From Vibrio penaeicida (GTDB lineage: Bacteria > Pseudomonadota > Gammaproteobacteria > Enterobacterales > Vibrionaceae): a stretch of 64,000 nt of DNA. The stretch's first letter is position 1. Every line of letters starts with the position of its first letter. The position numbers were made by a program, and so were the translations under genes. Below the pieces are notes generated by a model. It ran no database searches. It was not told the DNA's origin and saw only the letters and a list, made by a program, of their open reading frames with translations. Below are positions 27,299 to 37,627 of the stretch, piece after piece. The DNA lies in NCBI RefSeq assembly GCF_030689305.1, contig NZ_JAUYVM010000019.1, positions 40,563-104,562 on the forward strand, read 5' to 3'.

Positions 27299-28453
27299 AT
27301 GTCTAAAAAATTATTACGTTGGTTGGCTCCAGTAGTAATTCTTGGTGGCGCTTATGGCGCTTTCAATGTAATCGCAGCAAACGGACCAGAAGCGGAGGAA
27401 AAGAAAGAGGTTGTCACCATTCCTTTGGTTCAAGCTGAAAACATATTCCCAAGTGACCACCAAGTCATCATTTCAAGCTTTGGCGAAATTTCTCCCGTAG
27501 AACAGACACGACTTTCCGCTCAAGTATCAGGGGAAGTGACAAGTTGGCACCCCAATTTTGTCGCTGGTGGGATAGTGAAACGCGGTGAGGTTTTATTTCA
27601 ATTAGAGCGAGATAACTACGAAGCAGCGGTCTTACAAGCAGAAGCATCACTCGCTAGTGCAAAAGCCTCACTCATAGAAGAGCAAGCCAAAGCTAAGGTC
27701 GCTCAAAAACAAGCAAGAACGCTAAACAAAAAGCAAGTGACAGACTTGTACTTAAGAAAGCCTCAAGTATTGAGTGCTCAAGCACAAGTAAAATCGGCCC
27801 AAGCCGGCTTAAAGCGCGCAAGACGCGACCTAGAAAACTGTACAGTACTTGCACCGTATGATGCACTCGTTGTATCACGAAATATTGGTGTGGGTCAGTA
27901 TGTTTCGGCAGGCTCTGAAGTCGCACAACTCAACAACATTGAAGCAGCGGAAGTCAGCATCCCTATCGCTGGGTTCGATAGTTCATTCCTTCCTGAAACT
28001 CTCAGAGGCATCAAAGCTACCGTTATTGAAAAAGGGGTTCGCGCAATAGAGCGTGAGGGCTTTATTTCTCGAGATCTCGGCATAGTCGACAGCAGCACGC
28101 GAATGGTTAACCTTGTGGTCCAAATTGAAGATCCTTATGGCGTAAACTCGGACAGACCTATCTTAAAGTTCGGCTCCTACGTGCAGGTGCGATTTGCGGG
28201 TAAAGAGCTCAAACACATCTACCGTCTTCCACAAGAACTTGTGAACAATCGAACTGTTTGGATCGTGAATGAAGAGAACCAACTAGAGCCAAGAACCGTT
28301 AATGTTTTACGTGAAGAAGGTGAGTTTTTCTTGATTGGTAGCGGGATTGAAGAGAAAGATCAGGTGGTTCTGACATTACCTGAATACCCACAAAAAGGCA
28401 TGAATGTCGAAATCGCCCAATCAGGGTCTGAATCCGCTAGTGTTGCGAAATAA
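27299..28453 (+). CDS. RND efflux periplasmic adaptor subunit (membrane fusion protein)
   Basis: A 384-aa periplasmic adaptor linking an RND pump to an outer-membrane channel. An N-terminal membrane anchor (WLAPVVILGGAYGAFNVIA) precedes the split lipoyl domain (SAQVSGEVTSWHPNFVAGGIVKRGEVL and APYDALVVSRNIGVGQYVSAG). A long alpha-helical hairpin rich in Ala, Gln and Lys (about residues 103-180) separates the lipoyl halves, and beta-barrel and membrane-proximal domains follow. AAGAAAAGGGAAGCAA provides the ribosome binding site. The RND pump gene starts 10 bp later. No TolC-like channel gene is present, so a chromosomal TolC elsewhere is probably used. Confidence 0.92.
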   Translation: MSKKLLRWLAPVVILGGAYGAFNVIAANGPEAEEKKEVVTIPLVQAENIFPSDHQVIISSFGEISPVEQTRLSAQVSGEVTSWHPNFVAGGIVKRGEVLFQLERDNYEAAVLQAEASLASAKASLIEEQAKAKVAQKQARTLNKKQVTDLYLRKPQVLSAQAQVKSAQAGLKRARRDLENCTVLAPYDALVVSRNIGVGQYVSAGSEVAQLNNIEAAEVSIPIAGFDSSFLPETLRGIKATVIEKGVRAIEREGFISRDLGIVDSSTRMVNLVVQIEDPYGVNSDRPILKFGSYVQVRFAGKELKHIYRLPQELVNNRTVWIVNEENQLEPRTVNVLREEGEFFLIGSGIEEKDQVVLTLPEYPQKGMNVEIAQSGSESASVAK

Positions 28454-28463
28454 GGACTGATTC

Positions 28464-31400
28464 ATGGACATGGATACAAACAAACCGACTCAACCAACGG
28501 AAAAAGGGTTGATTGCTTATTTCGCTAATAACTCAGTCGCTGCCAATTTAATGATGATTTTCATTATCATCATGGGCGCTGTGAGTTATTTCTTCATTCA
28601 AAGACAGATGTTCCCAAACATCGAAGTTAACTACGTTAACATCAGTGCTTCCTATCCCGGTGCTTCCCCTCAAGAGATTGAAGAAAGCATTTTGATAAAA
28701 ATTGAAGAATCGCTGAAAGATGTAACAGACATTAAAAAAGCGGTTTCTACGGCTTCACGTGGTAGTGCACATCTGTCACTTGAAATTGACGTCGATGCTG
28801 AGCTCAGTGATGTATTGGATAAGGTGAAGCAAAAAGTCGATTCCATTGCCTCCTTCCCAGCGTCAATGGAACCCGTCAACGTATACCAAGTCGAATGGCA
28901 GCAAGATGTCATCGAAATGGCTCTGGTTGGCGACAAACCGCTAACAGAGCTAAAACCTTTAGCGAAAGTCATTGAAGACGAACTGCTTCAACTCAGCAAT
29001 GTAGCACTCGTCGATTTAAGCGCACCAGAAGATGAAATCGCCATCGAGGTTCACCCTGATACGCTAAGAAAGTACGATCTAACATTGAACGACATCACCA
29101 ATGCCATTCAGCGTTATTCAGCGAATTACTCAGCAGGAGAAGTCAGCACCAATACGGGTATGATTTCCGTTCGAATTGAAAATCAATACTACCGCGGTGA
29201 AGAGTTTCGCCACATTCCTGTAAAAATTGGCGCAAATGGTGCAAAAGTTCATCTTCAGGATATCGCCACGATTAAAGATGGGTTTGTCGAAGGTGAGCGC
29301 CACTTCAAATACACGGGACAAAACGCAATTTACCTTTCCGTGCAAGCAACCAAAGATCAGAATATGATTCCCGTCGCGGAGTCAGTAAAGGCGTATATCG
29401 AACACAAAAATAAGACGTTACCTGAAGGGATGAAAATCAAGACTTTAGTGGACATGACGTACTATTTGAATGCGCGCTTGGATATGATGCTTAAAAATCT
29501 ACTCCAAGGTGCGGTACTTGTTGCCATCATGCTCAGTATTTTCCTGCGTGTAAAACTGGCGTTTTGGGTAATGGTTGGCCTTCCTGTCTGCTTCTTAGGC
29601 GCCATGATGCTCATGCCCGTTGTTGGCGTTAGCATTAATATTATTTCTTTGTTCGCCTTCATCATGGTGCTGGGTATCGTAGTTGATGATGCCATTGTTA
29701 TGGGGGAAAGCGCCTACTCAGAAATTGAGAAGCATGGGGGCGGCGTTAACAATGTTGTCCGAGGCGTAAAAAAGGTGGCAACCCCTGCTACTTTTGGTGT
29801 TTTGACAACTATAGCCGTATTTGCCCCATTTATTATGTCTACAGGACCTGAGCGAGCGTTCTTTTTTGGAATCGCGTCGGTCGTTATTCTCTGTCTTATC
29901 TTTAGTTTGATTGAGTCAAAGCTCATTCTGCCTGCACACTTGGCACATACCAAGTTTACGCCAATTAAAGAAGGCAGTTGGCGAGACCGATTTAATAAGC
30001 GTTTTTTTGGCTTTGTTAATGGTCCATACCGCAATTTTGTCACGCGCTGTACGCAATGGCGCTGGACAGTCTTTGCTACCTTTATCGCGATATTAGCCAT
30101 CAGTTACGCGATGATTGCTGCTAATCATGTTCGTGTCGTTCCTTCCCCTAAAGTTCCTCATGACTTCCCGGGCGTTAGGATAACAATGAACGACAATGTA
30201 TCCGATGAGCAAACCATTGAAGCATTGCGTGTTATTGAAGATGTTATATGGGATGTTGAAAATGAAACCATTGATACTCATGGACAGGGAATGATTAAAG
30301 ATCTGCTGTCGATGAATCGTGGCCGCACAAGCGGACGTATCGTTATTCCATTAGTCGATGAAGATCTTCGCCCATTCAACACGTTTGAACTTTCCCGCCG
30401 TTGGCGCGAGAGGATTCCCGTTATCCCCGGTCTTAAATCCATCACAATCATTGATGATGTTAACGGTGGAGACGGCGGTGATGAATTTGGTTATTTACTG
30501 TTTGGTCCAAACATTGAAACGTTGAACAATGCAGGTCGCGAGTTGATCGCGAAACTGCAAGAACAAAATGGTCTTTATGACATTTCATCTTCCATCGACA
30601 CAGGCAGTAAAGAAGTCCTGCTTTCTCTTGCTCCAGTTGCCTACGACTTAGGCTTGGATCTCTCCGACATTGCTAAGCAAGTTGGTGGCAGTTTCTATGG
30701 AGGGGAAGCGCAACGAATCATACGCGATGGTGAAGAAGTGAAAGTAATGGTTCGCTACCCTAAGCTTACGCGTGAAGCATTTTCTTCATTACGATATGCG
30801 GTTATCACTACGCCATCTGGCAATAAAGTCATGTTGGGTGATGTGGTTGAAATAGACCAAAAACCGGGGATCAGCAGCATCCGTCGGGAAGAAGGTTATC
30901 GCACCGTCTATGTTTATGGTTCGATAGATGAAGAGGTGGTCGAGCCAAACGAAGTCGTCGAATTGGTTGACTCTACGTTGCTTCCAGAAATAACCGCGAA
31001 ATACCCCGGTGTTAAAACTCAGCTGGGCGGATCAATCGAAGAGCAGCAAGCGCAACAAAATGAACAAATGGCTTTTTTCATTGCGGGGATGATCATTGTT
31101 TATATTCTGCTCGCTGTACCTTTGAAGAGTTACGCACAGCCGTTGATCATTATGTCTGTCATCCCGTTTAGTTTAACGGGTTCAATATGGGGGCATTACT
31201 GGTTTGGTTTAGATATGAGCATGATGTCCATGTTCGGTTTAATAGCCGCTGCGGGTGTTGTGATAAATGATTCGCTAGTGATGACCGACTACGTGAACCA
31301 AGCCAGAGCAAAAGGTCTATCGGTGAAAGATGCGGTTATTGAAGCGGGTTGTGCTCGCTTTAGGGCGATATTGCTGACCTCTATTACGACATTTGCTGGT

Positions 31401-31622
31401 GTTCTTCCTATTATGTTCGAAACCAGCCTTCAAGCGCGATTTGTTATCCCAATGGCGGTAGCGCTTGGCTTTGCCGTATTGTTTGCTACTTTACTCACGT
31501 TGGTTTTGGTTCCATGTCTCTATCTCATATTGCAAGACATTGGAAACCTATTTATCCGCGTGAAGGATTTCTTCTTAACCTTCGTTTCTAGACCGGAAAA
31601 AGAAGAAAGATCCATTAGCTAA
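28464..31622 (+). CDS. RND-family efflux pump inner-membrane subunit (AcrB/HAE-1-like)
   Basis: A 1052-aa proton-driven exporter with twelve membrane helices and two large periplasmic loops. It shows the usual AcrB start (VAANLMMIFIIIMGAVSYFFI, then MFPNIEVNYVNISASYPGASPQEIEE) and the helix-4 proton-relay pair in GIVVDDAIVMGE. The second-half signature includes GLIAAAGVVINDSLVMTDYVN. It belongs to the branch with a pump plus one adaptor, commonly annotated as AcrB/AcrD/AcrF family in Vibrio. It forms an operon with the adaptor gene 10 bp upstream and is followed by a strong terminator. Substrate unknown. Confidence 0.94.
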   Translation: MDMDTNKPTQPTEKGLIAYFANNSVAANLMMIFIIIMGAVSYFFIQRQMFPNIEVNYVNISASYPGASPQEIEESILIKIEESLKDVTDIKKAVSTASRGSAHLSLEIDVDAELSDVLDKVKQKVDSIASFPASMEPVNVYQVEWQQDVIEMALVGDKPLTELKPLAKVIEDELLQLSNVALVDLSAPEDEIAIEVHPDTLRKYDLTLNDITNAIQRYSANYSAGEVSTNTGMISVRIENQYYRGEEFRHIPVKIGANGAKVHLQDIATIKDGFVEGERHFKYTGQNAIYLSVQATKDQNMIPVAESVKAYIEHKNKTLPEGMKIKTLVDMTYYLNARLDMMLKNLLQGAVLVAIMLSIFLRVKLAFWVMVGLPVCFLGAMMLMPVVGVSINIISLFAFIMVLGIVVDDAIVMGESAYSEIEKHGGGVNNVVRGVKKVATPATFGVLTTIAVFAPFIMSTGPERAFFFGIASVVILCLIFSLIESKLILPAHLAHTKFTPIKEGSWRDRFNKRFFGFVNGPYRNFVTRCTQWRWTVFATFIAILAISYAMIAANHVRVVPSPKVPHDFPGVRITMNDNVSDEQTIEALRVIEDVIWDVENETIDTHGQGMIKDLLSMNRGRTSGRIVIPLVDEDLRPFNTFELSRRWRERIPVIPGLKSITIIDDVNGGDGGDEFGYLLFGPNIETLNNAGRELIAKLQEQNGLYDISSSIDTGSKEVLLSLAPVAYDLGLDLSDIAKQVGGSFYGGEAQRIIRDGEEVKVMVRYPKLTREAFSSLRYAVITTPSGNKVMLGDVVEIDQKPGISSIRREEGYRTVYVYGSIDEEVVEPNEVVELVDSTLLPEITAKYPGVKTQLGGSIEEQQAQQNEQMAFFIAGMIIVYILLAVPLKSYAQPLIIMSVIPFSLTGSIWGHYWFGLDMSMMSMFGLIAAAGVVINDSLVMTDYVNQARAKGLSVKDAVIEAGCARFRAILLTSITTFAGVLPIMFETSLQARFVIPMAVALGFAVLFATLLTLVLVPCLYLILQDIGNLFIRVKDFFLTFVSRPEKEERSIS

Positions 31623-31631
31623 AACGAATCA

Positions 31632-31660
31632 AAACGCAGCGCACCGACGCTGCGTTTTTT
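31632..31660 (+). terminator. Intrinsic terminator of the RND operon
   Basis: AAACGCAGCG (31632-31641) pairs with CGCTGCGTTT (31648-31657), followed by TTT; ten perfect base pairs. Confidence 0.88.
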
Positions 31661-31969
31661 CTCTCACAATACTTTTATTCCCCCGCCCTACCTTTCAGCT
31701 TCTTTTCCCAGCTAGGTTTATCTGCGCTAGAAATTACGAGCGTTCTAGAGATTATTGCCCTAGCTGTAAATACTTATCCTTGAATATCAAGCCCAAAATG
31801 CCTTAGGGATAAGACCCCGACGAAATAAGAATCCATCACTTCACATTCAAGTAAAACGCTTCTTTCAAAATTCCAATATTGCTGCTAGAAATTTATATAG
31901 GACGATGGTTTTTTAATCAAAACAAAGACTAAAGCAACACAAAAACTCAGATTCACAGGGAGAGTGTAC
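31661..31969. other. Intergenic region upstream of the yej operon
   Basis: No gene or strong secondary structure seen. It presumably carries the yejA promoter; I could not identify a specific regulator site. Confidence 0.4.
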
Positions 31970-33784
31970 ATGGTAAGAAAGACGGTAATGGCTTTAGGGT
32001 TGATACTTCAATGCGGCGTCGTGTTTGCTTCTAATGTTATCGAATCAGATAGGCTTGTTGGCTTTGGGGAAGCAAAGTACCCCGTAGGATTTAAACACTT
32101 TGACTTTGTTAACCCTAACGCTCCCAAAGGCGGAAAAGTCACCTACGCACAAATTGGCACTTACGACAGTTTTAACCGCTATGCCTCAAGGGGTGATTCC
32201 GCGGCAGCAAGTGGCGAGCTCTACGATTCCTTGTTTTACTCATCGACAGATGAGCTGGACACCTCCTACGCTCTGATTGCAGAAAAAGTTCGCTATACCC
32301 AAGACTACGACTGGATGGAAGTCGATATTCGCCCCTCTGCAAAGTTTCATGACGGAAAACCTATTACAGCTCATGATGTGGAATTTACCTTTCAAAAGTT
32401 CATGACACAGGGCGTTGTTCAATACAGAACGTATTACAAAGACGTCAAATCCGTGAAAGCTATCAGCGACACTACTGCGCGAGTAGAGCTGAATACTGGT
32501 AATAAAGAAATCCTTTTCTCACTGATTCGTAACATGTCTGTCCTACCTTCTCATTACTGGAAGGATAAAGACTTCTCAGAACCATTAGATACGCCACCGA
32601 TAGGCAGCGGGCCATACAAAATAACCAGTTATAAGTCTGGGCAAAGTGTCACTTATAGCCGCGTAAAAGATTATTGGGGAGCGTCGCTCCCTGTCAACAT
32701 AGGTAGAAACAACTTTGATACGGTTGTTTACGACTATTATCGCGATGACACCGTTATGCTGGAAGCATTTAAAGCTGGTGAATACGATTATCGAAGAGAG
32801 AACATATCTAAAAACTGGGCAACCGCTTACACTGGAACCAACTTCGACAAAGGCTACATTAAAAAAGAAGAAATTCCTCACTCCATTCCACAACCCATGC
32901 AAGGCTTTGTGTTTAACGTCCAACGACCTGTTTTTCAAGATATTCGAGTTCGAGAAGCTCTAACGTATGCGATGGATTTTGAGTGGATGAACAAGAACTT
33001 GTTCTACAATCAATACTCACGAACAAGCAGCTATTTTCAAAATACCGATTATCAAGCGAAGTCACTTCCCGACGAACAAGAACTGAAAATTCTAACTCCC
33101 TTTAAAGGTAAAGTACCCGACCGAATCTTTACTGATGTGTACGTGCCTCCTTCTACCGACGGAAGTGGTCGAATCCGCGCACAAATGCGTACCGCTTTCA
33201 AATTGCTCAAATCAGCAGGCTGGGAATTAAAGAACAAAGTCATGACAAATGTCGAAACGGGTGAAGCCATGACATTCGAACTGCTTATCTATAGCCCCAG
33301 TACAGAGCGACTCTCTATCCCTATTCAGAAAAACCTGAAACAAATGGGGATAGAAATGAAAATTCGTACCATCGACACCACGCAATATTTGAAGCGTTAC
33401 CGCGACAGAGATTACGATATGGTGTTCGCACAAATCTCTTCTGGAAACTATCCAAGCCCTAATACTCAACTAGTCTGGCACAGTAAATTTCTAGACAGCA
33501 CCTATAACCGCCCAGGCTTGATTGATTCCACTATTGATAGCCTGACTGAAGCTATTGCAGATAATCAAGACAACCCTACTAAGCTCATTTATTTGGGTCG
33601 AGCACTCGACCGAGTTTTGCAATGGAACTTTCTTGCCATTCCGACTTGGCATATTGGTATTTTCCGCGTGGCTTCTTGGGACAAATTTGACCGACCAGCA
33701 ACACGACCCGCGTATGACTTAGGGCTGGATACTTGGTGGATCAATACCGATAAGGCTCAAAAGTTGCCAGAGAAACGTCGGTAA
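31970..33784 (+). CDS. yejA: Periplasmic peptide-binding protein of the YejABEF importer
   Basis: A 604-aa extracellular solute-binding protein family 5 (SBP_bac_5) with a signal peptide (MVRKTVMALGLILQCGVVFAS). ATG at 31970 is chosen over the GTG at 31964 because GGGAGAG lies at the right distance. Typical segments are GFKHFDFVNPNAPKGGKVTYAQ, which is diagnostic of the YejA/microcin C branch, and IRPSAKFHDGKPITAHDVEFTFQK. YejABEF imports peptides and peptide-nucleotide antibiotics such as microcin C, and it contributes to antimicrobial-peptide resistance in some bacteria. The three other subunits follow in the order B, E, F. Confidence 0.92.
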   Translation: MVRKTVMALGLILQCGVVFASNVIESDRLVGFGEAKYPVGFKHFDFVNPNAPKGGKVTYAQIGTYDSFNRYASRGDSAAASGELYDSLFYSSTDELDTSYALIAEKVRYTQDYDWMEVDIRPSAKFHDGKPITAHDVEFTFQKFMTQGVVQYRTYYKDVKSVKAISDTTARVELNTGNKEILFSLIRNMSVLPSHYWKDKDFSEPLDTPPIGSGPYKITSYKSGQSVTYSRVKDYWGASLPVNIGRNNFDTVVYDYYRDDTVMLEAFKAGEYDYRRENISKNWATAYTGTNFDKGYIKKEEIPHSIPQPMQGFVFNVQRPVFQDIRVREALTYAMDFEWMNKNLFYNQYSRTSSYFQNTDYQAKSLPDEQELKILTPFKGKVPDRIFTDVYVPPSTDGSGRIRAQMRTAFKLLKSAGWELKNKVMTNVETGEAMTFELLIYSPSTERLSIPIQKNLKQMGIEMKIRTIDTTQYLKRYRDRDYDMVFAQISSGNYPSPNTQLVWHSKFLDSTYNRPGLIDSTIDSLTEAIADNQDNPTKLIYLGRALDRVLQWNFLAIPTWHIGIFRVASWDKFDRPATRPAYDLGLDTWWINTDKAQKLPEKRR

Positions 33785-33905
33785 TATTCTTGATGCCACC
33801 TCTAACGGGGTGGTACTTCACTTATCTAACGATATTCAACTCTGGTTCAACGCAAATAGCGAGAGCAAGAGAACGGCATAGAAAATAACAAGCTTAAAAG
33901 GATTT

Positions 33906-34994
33906 ATGACAGCCTATATATTTCGAAGGTTATTGCTGGTAATCCCAACACTCTGGGCCATCATTACGATCAATTTCTTTGTAATTCAGATTGCGCCTGG
34001 TGGTCCTGTTGAACAAGCTCTGGCCCAAATCGAGGGGCTGGAATCTGGCGTAATGGAGCGTTTTACTGGCGGCGGCCAAGAAATAGCCCAAAGCACACCA
34101 GCGGATGACGCATCCGGAAATTATCGCGGTTCACGTGGGTTAGATCCTGAAGTGGTTGAAGAAATCCGAAAACAGTTTGGGTTCGATAAACCACTGCACG
34201 AACGCTATTTCACTATGCTTTACAACTACGCCACATTTAACTTTGGTGAGAGCCTTTTCAAAGGCGGCAATGTCATCGACCTTATTGTAGAACGGCTTCC
34301 CGTCTCCATTTCCCTTGGGTTATGGAGCACCATCATCATTTACTTTATCTCCATCCCATTAGGTATTCTAAAGGCCATTCATCACGGTTCACGCTTTGAT
34401 ATTTGGAGTAGCGCCCTAGTTATTGTCGGCTACGCCATCCCAGGATTTTTGTTCGCCATCATGCTCATCATTCTGTTCGCCAGTGGTAACTACTTCAGTT
34501 GGTTCCCACTCAGAGGTTTGGTTTCTTCGAATTTTGATCAACTGACGTGGTATCAACAAATCATAGATTATTTCTGGCATCTTGCTCTTCCGACACTTGC
34601 CATGGTAATTGGTGGATTCGCGACGCTCAGTATGCTCACCAAAAACTCGTTCTTAGACGAAATCAACAAACAGTATGTGGTTACCGCTCGGGCAAAAGGG
34701 CTGGATGAACAAAGCATTTTGTATAAACACGTTTTTCGCAATGCCATGCTGATCATAATCGCGGGCTTTCCTAGCGCCTTCATCAGCATCTTTTTTACAG
34801 GCTCAATGCTAATCGAAGTCATGTTTTCACTAGAAGGTGTTGGGCTGCTTGGCTTTGAATCGACCATTCAACGTGATTACCCTGTCGTATTCAGTACCTT
34901 GTACATCATGACGCTATTAGGGCTGATCTTAGCGATTATCTCCGACCTTACCTACTCTTGGGTCGATCCAAGAATCGATTTTGAAGGGAGGTAA
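33906..34994 (+). CDS. yejB: YejB-type peptide ABC transporter permease
   Basis: A 362-aa inner-membrane permease of the DppB/OppB class with about six helices. The N-terminus (FRRLLLVIPTLWAIITINFFVIQIAPGGPVEQA) and the EAA loop (ARAKGLDEQSILYKHVFRNAML) are typical. The extra-long periplasmic insertion after helix 1 (about residues 35-90) is a YejB feature. It starts 121 bp after yejA and is followed two bases later by yejE. Confidence 0.92.
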   Translation: MTAYIFRRLLLVIPTLWAIITINFFVIQIAPGGPVEQALAQIEGLESGVMERFTGGGQEIAQSTPADDASGNYRGSRGLDPEVVEEIRKQFGFDKPLHERYFTMLYNYATFNFGESLFKGGNVIDLIVERLPVSISLGLWSTIIIYFISIPLGILKAIHHGSRFDIWSSALVIVGYAIPGFLFAIMLIILFASGNYFSWFPLRGLVSSNFDQLTWYQQIIDYFWHLALPTLAMVIGGFATLSMLTKNSFLDEINKQYVVTARAKGLDEQSILYKHVFRNAMLIIIAGFPSAFISIFFTGSMLIEVMFSLEGVGLLGFESTIQRDYPVVFSTLYIMTLLGLILAIISDLTYSWVDPRIDFEGR

Positions 34995-34996
34995 AC

Positions 34997-36013
34997 ATGA
35001 GCCCACTATTCGAAATACGATGGCAGCGATTCAAGGCAAATAAACGAGGTTACGTGTCTCTATGGCTATTTAGTTTGCTGTTTTTCGTGAGTTTATTTGC
35101 CGAACTTATCGCCAATGACAAACCGCTGTTCATCAGTTTTGATAATCAATGGTACTACCCCGTCGCCATTCAGTACGCAGAAACCGACTTTGGTGGTGAG
35201 TTTGAAGCAGAAGCTGACTATACCGACCCTTATGTGACCGATCTCATCGAAGAAAAGGGTTACATCATTTGGCCACTGATACGCTTTCACTATGACACGA
35301 TCAATTTTGACCTAACGCAGCCTGCACCTTCGCCACCAGACGACGTGAATTGGCTAGGCACTGATGATAAAGGCAGAGATGTGCTCTCCAGAATTATCTA
35401 TGGCTTTCGGATCTCTGTTTTGTTCGGATTCGCTTTAACCATCGTCTCCAGCGTCATAGGAGTAGTGATTGGGGCATCTCAAGGTTATTACGGTGGAAAG
35501 TTAGACTTATTTGGTCAGCGATTCATTGAAGTTTGGTCTAATATGCCGACGCTCTTTCTGCTCATTATCTTATCAAGCTTTGTAGAACCCAATTTCTGGT
35601 GGCTACTCGGCATAATGGTGTTATTCAGTTGGATGGGTTTGGTCGGAGTGGTAAGAGCCGAATTCCTTCGTGGTCGAAATTTTGATTACGTTAAAGCGGC
35701 ACACGCGCTTGGAGTCAGTGACCGCAGAATCATTCTTCGACATATGTTGCCTAACGCCATGGTTGCCACGCTTACCATGATGCCATTCATTCTATCAGGC
35801 TCTGTTACCACCCTTACCTCGCTGGATTTCTTGGGCTTTGGATTACCCGTTGGCTCCCCTTCCCTTGGTGAATTACTGGCGCAAGGAAAAGCAAACCTTC
35901 AAGCGCCTTGGCTAGGTTTTTCAGCGTTTGTCATATTGTCTATTATGTTGAGCTTACTCGTGTTTGTTGGGGAAGCTGTACGTGATGCATTCGATCCACA
36001 TCAACAGAGGTAA
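34997..36013 (+). CDS. yejE: YejE-type peptide ABC transporter permease
   Basis: A 338-aa DppC/OppC-class permease. The characteristic YejE opening RWQRFKANKRGYVSLWLF and NWLGTDDKGRDVLSRIIYGFRISVLFGF, and the EAA loop AAHALGVSDRRIILRHMLPNAM, are visible. It begins two bases after the yejB stop and ends two bases before yejF, so translation is likely coupled. It pairs with YejB to form the membrane channel. Confidence 0.92.
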   Translation: MSPLFEIRWQRFKANKRGYVSLWLFSLLFFVSLFAELIANDKPLFISFDNQWYYPVAIQYAETDFGGEFEAEADYTDPYVTDLIEEKGYIIWPLIRFHYDTINFDLTQPAPSPPDDVNWLGTDDKGRDVLSRIIYGFRISVLFGFALTIVSSVIGVVIGASQGYYGGKLDLFGQRFIEVWSNMPTLFLLIILSSFVEPNFWWLLGIMVLFSWMGLVGVVRAEFLRGRNFDYVKAAHALGVSDRRIILRHMLPNAMVATLTMMPFILSGSVTTLTSLDFLGFGLPVGSPSLGELLAQGKANLQAPWLGFSAFVILSIMLSLLVFVGEAVRDAFDPHQQR

Positions 36014-36015
36014 AC

Positions 36016-37608
36016 ATGTCTGAGAGCGTATTGAAGATTCGTAATCTATCCGTTGGGTTCGGACGCAAAAATGATGTGGATGTCATCACGCACGGAGTGA
36101 ACCTCTCTATTCAAGCAGGCGAAACGCTCGCTTTGGTCGGCGAAAGTGGTTCGGGGAAGTCGGTCACTGCTAACGCCATTTTGAGATTGCTACCAAAAGG
36201 AAGCACGCAATACCTATCTGGCAGTATCTTATTTGACGACAAAGATCTCCTTACCTGCAGCGAAAGGCATCTTCGCGGTATACGTGGCGGAAGAATTGGA
36301 ATGATTTTTCAGGAACCCATGGTATCGCTCAACCCTCTTCACAAAGTCGGACGCCAATTGGTCGAGACGGTAGAAATTCATAGAGGGCTTAGAACAAATC
36401 AAGCGCGAGAACTCGCACTTAAATGGCTAAACAAAGTCGGCATACGTAACCCAGAAATTAAGATAGATGCCTATCCTCACGAGCTATCTGGCGGGGAACG
36501 TCAGCGTGTAATGATTGCATTAGCACTCATCAATGAACCTGAATTGCTAATAGCAGACGAGCCGACTACGGCACTGGATGTATCTGTTCAAGCCCAAATA
36601 CTGGAATTGCTCAAATCTTTGCAAGACGAGCTAGGAATGGCAATGCTGTTCATCACTCACGATTTAAGTATCGTAAGGCAAATCGCCGATAACGTTGCTG
36701 TGATGCAACATGGCAACCTTGTAGAGGTGGGCGCAACCAAGGAGATATTTGTTCATCCTGAACATGTCTATACCCAGCAGCTCATCGAGTCCGATCCCAA
36801 AGGCTCTCCAGTAAGTGCTGACGTAAACGCCGAGGTGTTAGTCCACGCTGAAAATTTAAGAATTTGGTTTCCCATTACAGGAGGAATTCTCAAACGTGTC
36901 GTATCTCATATCAAAGCTGTCACAGACGTCAATTTCAGTTTGCGAAAAGGACAAACGATAGGGTTAGTCGGTGAAAGCGGCTCAGGAAAGTCCACCACAG
37001 GCATGGCGATACTTAGACTCTTAAACAGCGAAGGGATAATTCAATATGATGGTGAATCAATAGAAAGCTTCGGGCGAAAACAAATGCTTCCGCTGCGAAA
37101 AAAAATGCAGGTGGTATTTCAAGACCCATTTTCCGCACTCAACCCGAGAATGTCCGTCGCTCAAATCATTGGTGAAGGGCTGAAAGTTCATCAAGACCTA
37201 TCTGAATCAGAGATGGATAAGCAAATCTGTGAAACGATGGAAGAAGTAGGATTAGATTCAGCAACTCGTCACCGTTACCCAAACGAGTTTTCAGGCGGGC
37301 AAAGGCAGCGTATCGCCATTGCGAGGGCAATCATTCTTAAACCTGAGTTTATTCTATTGGATGAACCGACGTCATCGCTAGACAGAACCGTTCAAGCACA
37401 AGTACTCGACCTCTTAAAATCACTTCAGCAAAAATACGAACTCACTTATCTTTTTATCAGCCACGACTTAAATGTCGTCAAATCACTTTGCCACTACACT
37501 TTGGTGCTTAAGGATGGTCAAGTGGTAGAGCAAGGTGTAACAGAAGACTTGTTCCATTCACCCCAGCAAGACTACACTCGCCAATTGGTAAGCTTGTCTG
37601 ATTTATAG
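36016..37608 (+). CDS. yejF: YejF-type double ATPase of the peptide importer
   Basis: A 530-aa protein carrying two complete ABC ATPase domains in one chain. Walker A GESGSGKS occurs twice (LVGESGSGKSVTANAILRLL and LVGESGSGKSTTGMAILRLL). The signatures LSGGERQR and FSGGQRQR and Walker B segments ADEPTTALD and LDEPTSSLD are intact, so both sites should bind ATP. It is the last gene of the yej operon and converges with a LysR gene 19 bp away, with no obvious terminator. Confidence 0.94.
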   Translation: MSESVLKIRNLSVGFGRKNDVDVITHGVNLSIQAGETLALVGESGSGKSVTANAILRLLPKGSTQYLSGSILFDDKDLLTCSERHLRGIRGGRIGMIFQEPMVSLNPLHKVGRQLVETVEIHRGLRTNQARELALKWLNKVGIRNPEIKIDAYPHELSGGERQRVMIALALINEPELLIADEPTTALDVSVQAQILELLKSLQDELGMAMLFITHDLSIVRQIADNVAVMQHGNLVEVGATKEIFVHPEHVYTQQLIESDPKGSPVSADVNAEVLVHAENLRIWFPITGGILKRVVSHIKAVTDVNFSLRKGQTIGLVGESGSGKSTTGMAILRLLNSEGIIQYDGESIESFGRKQMLPLRKKMQVVFQDPFSALNPRMSVAQIIGEGLKVHQDLSESEMDKQICETMEEVGLDSATRHRYPNEFSGGQRQRIAIARAIILKPEFILLDEPTSSLDRTVQAQVLDLLKSLQQKYELTYLFISHDLNVVKSLCHYTLVLKDGQVVEQGVTEDLFHSPQQDYTRQLVSLSDL

Positions 37609-37627
37609 CGGTAAGGTAGCAGTCATT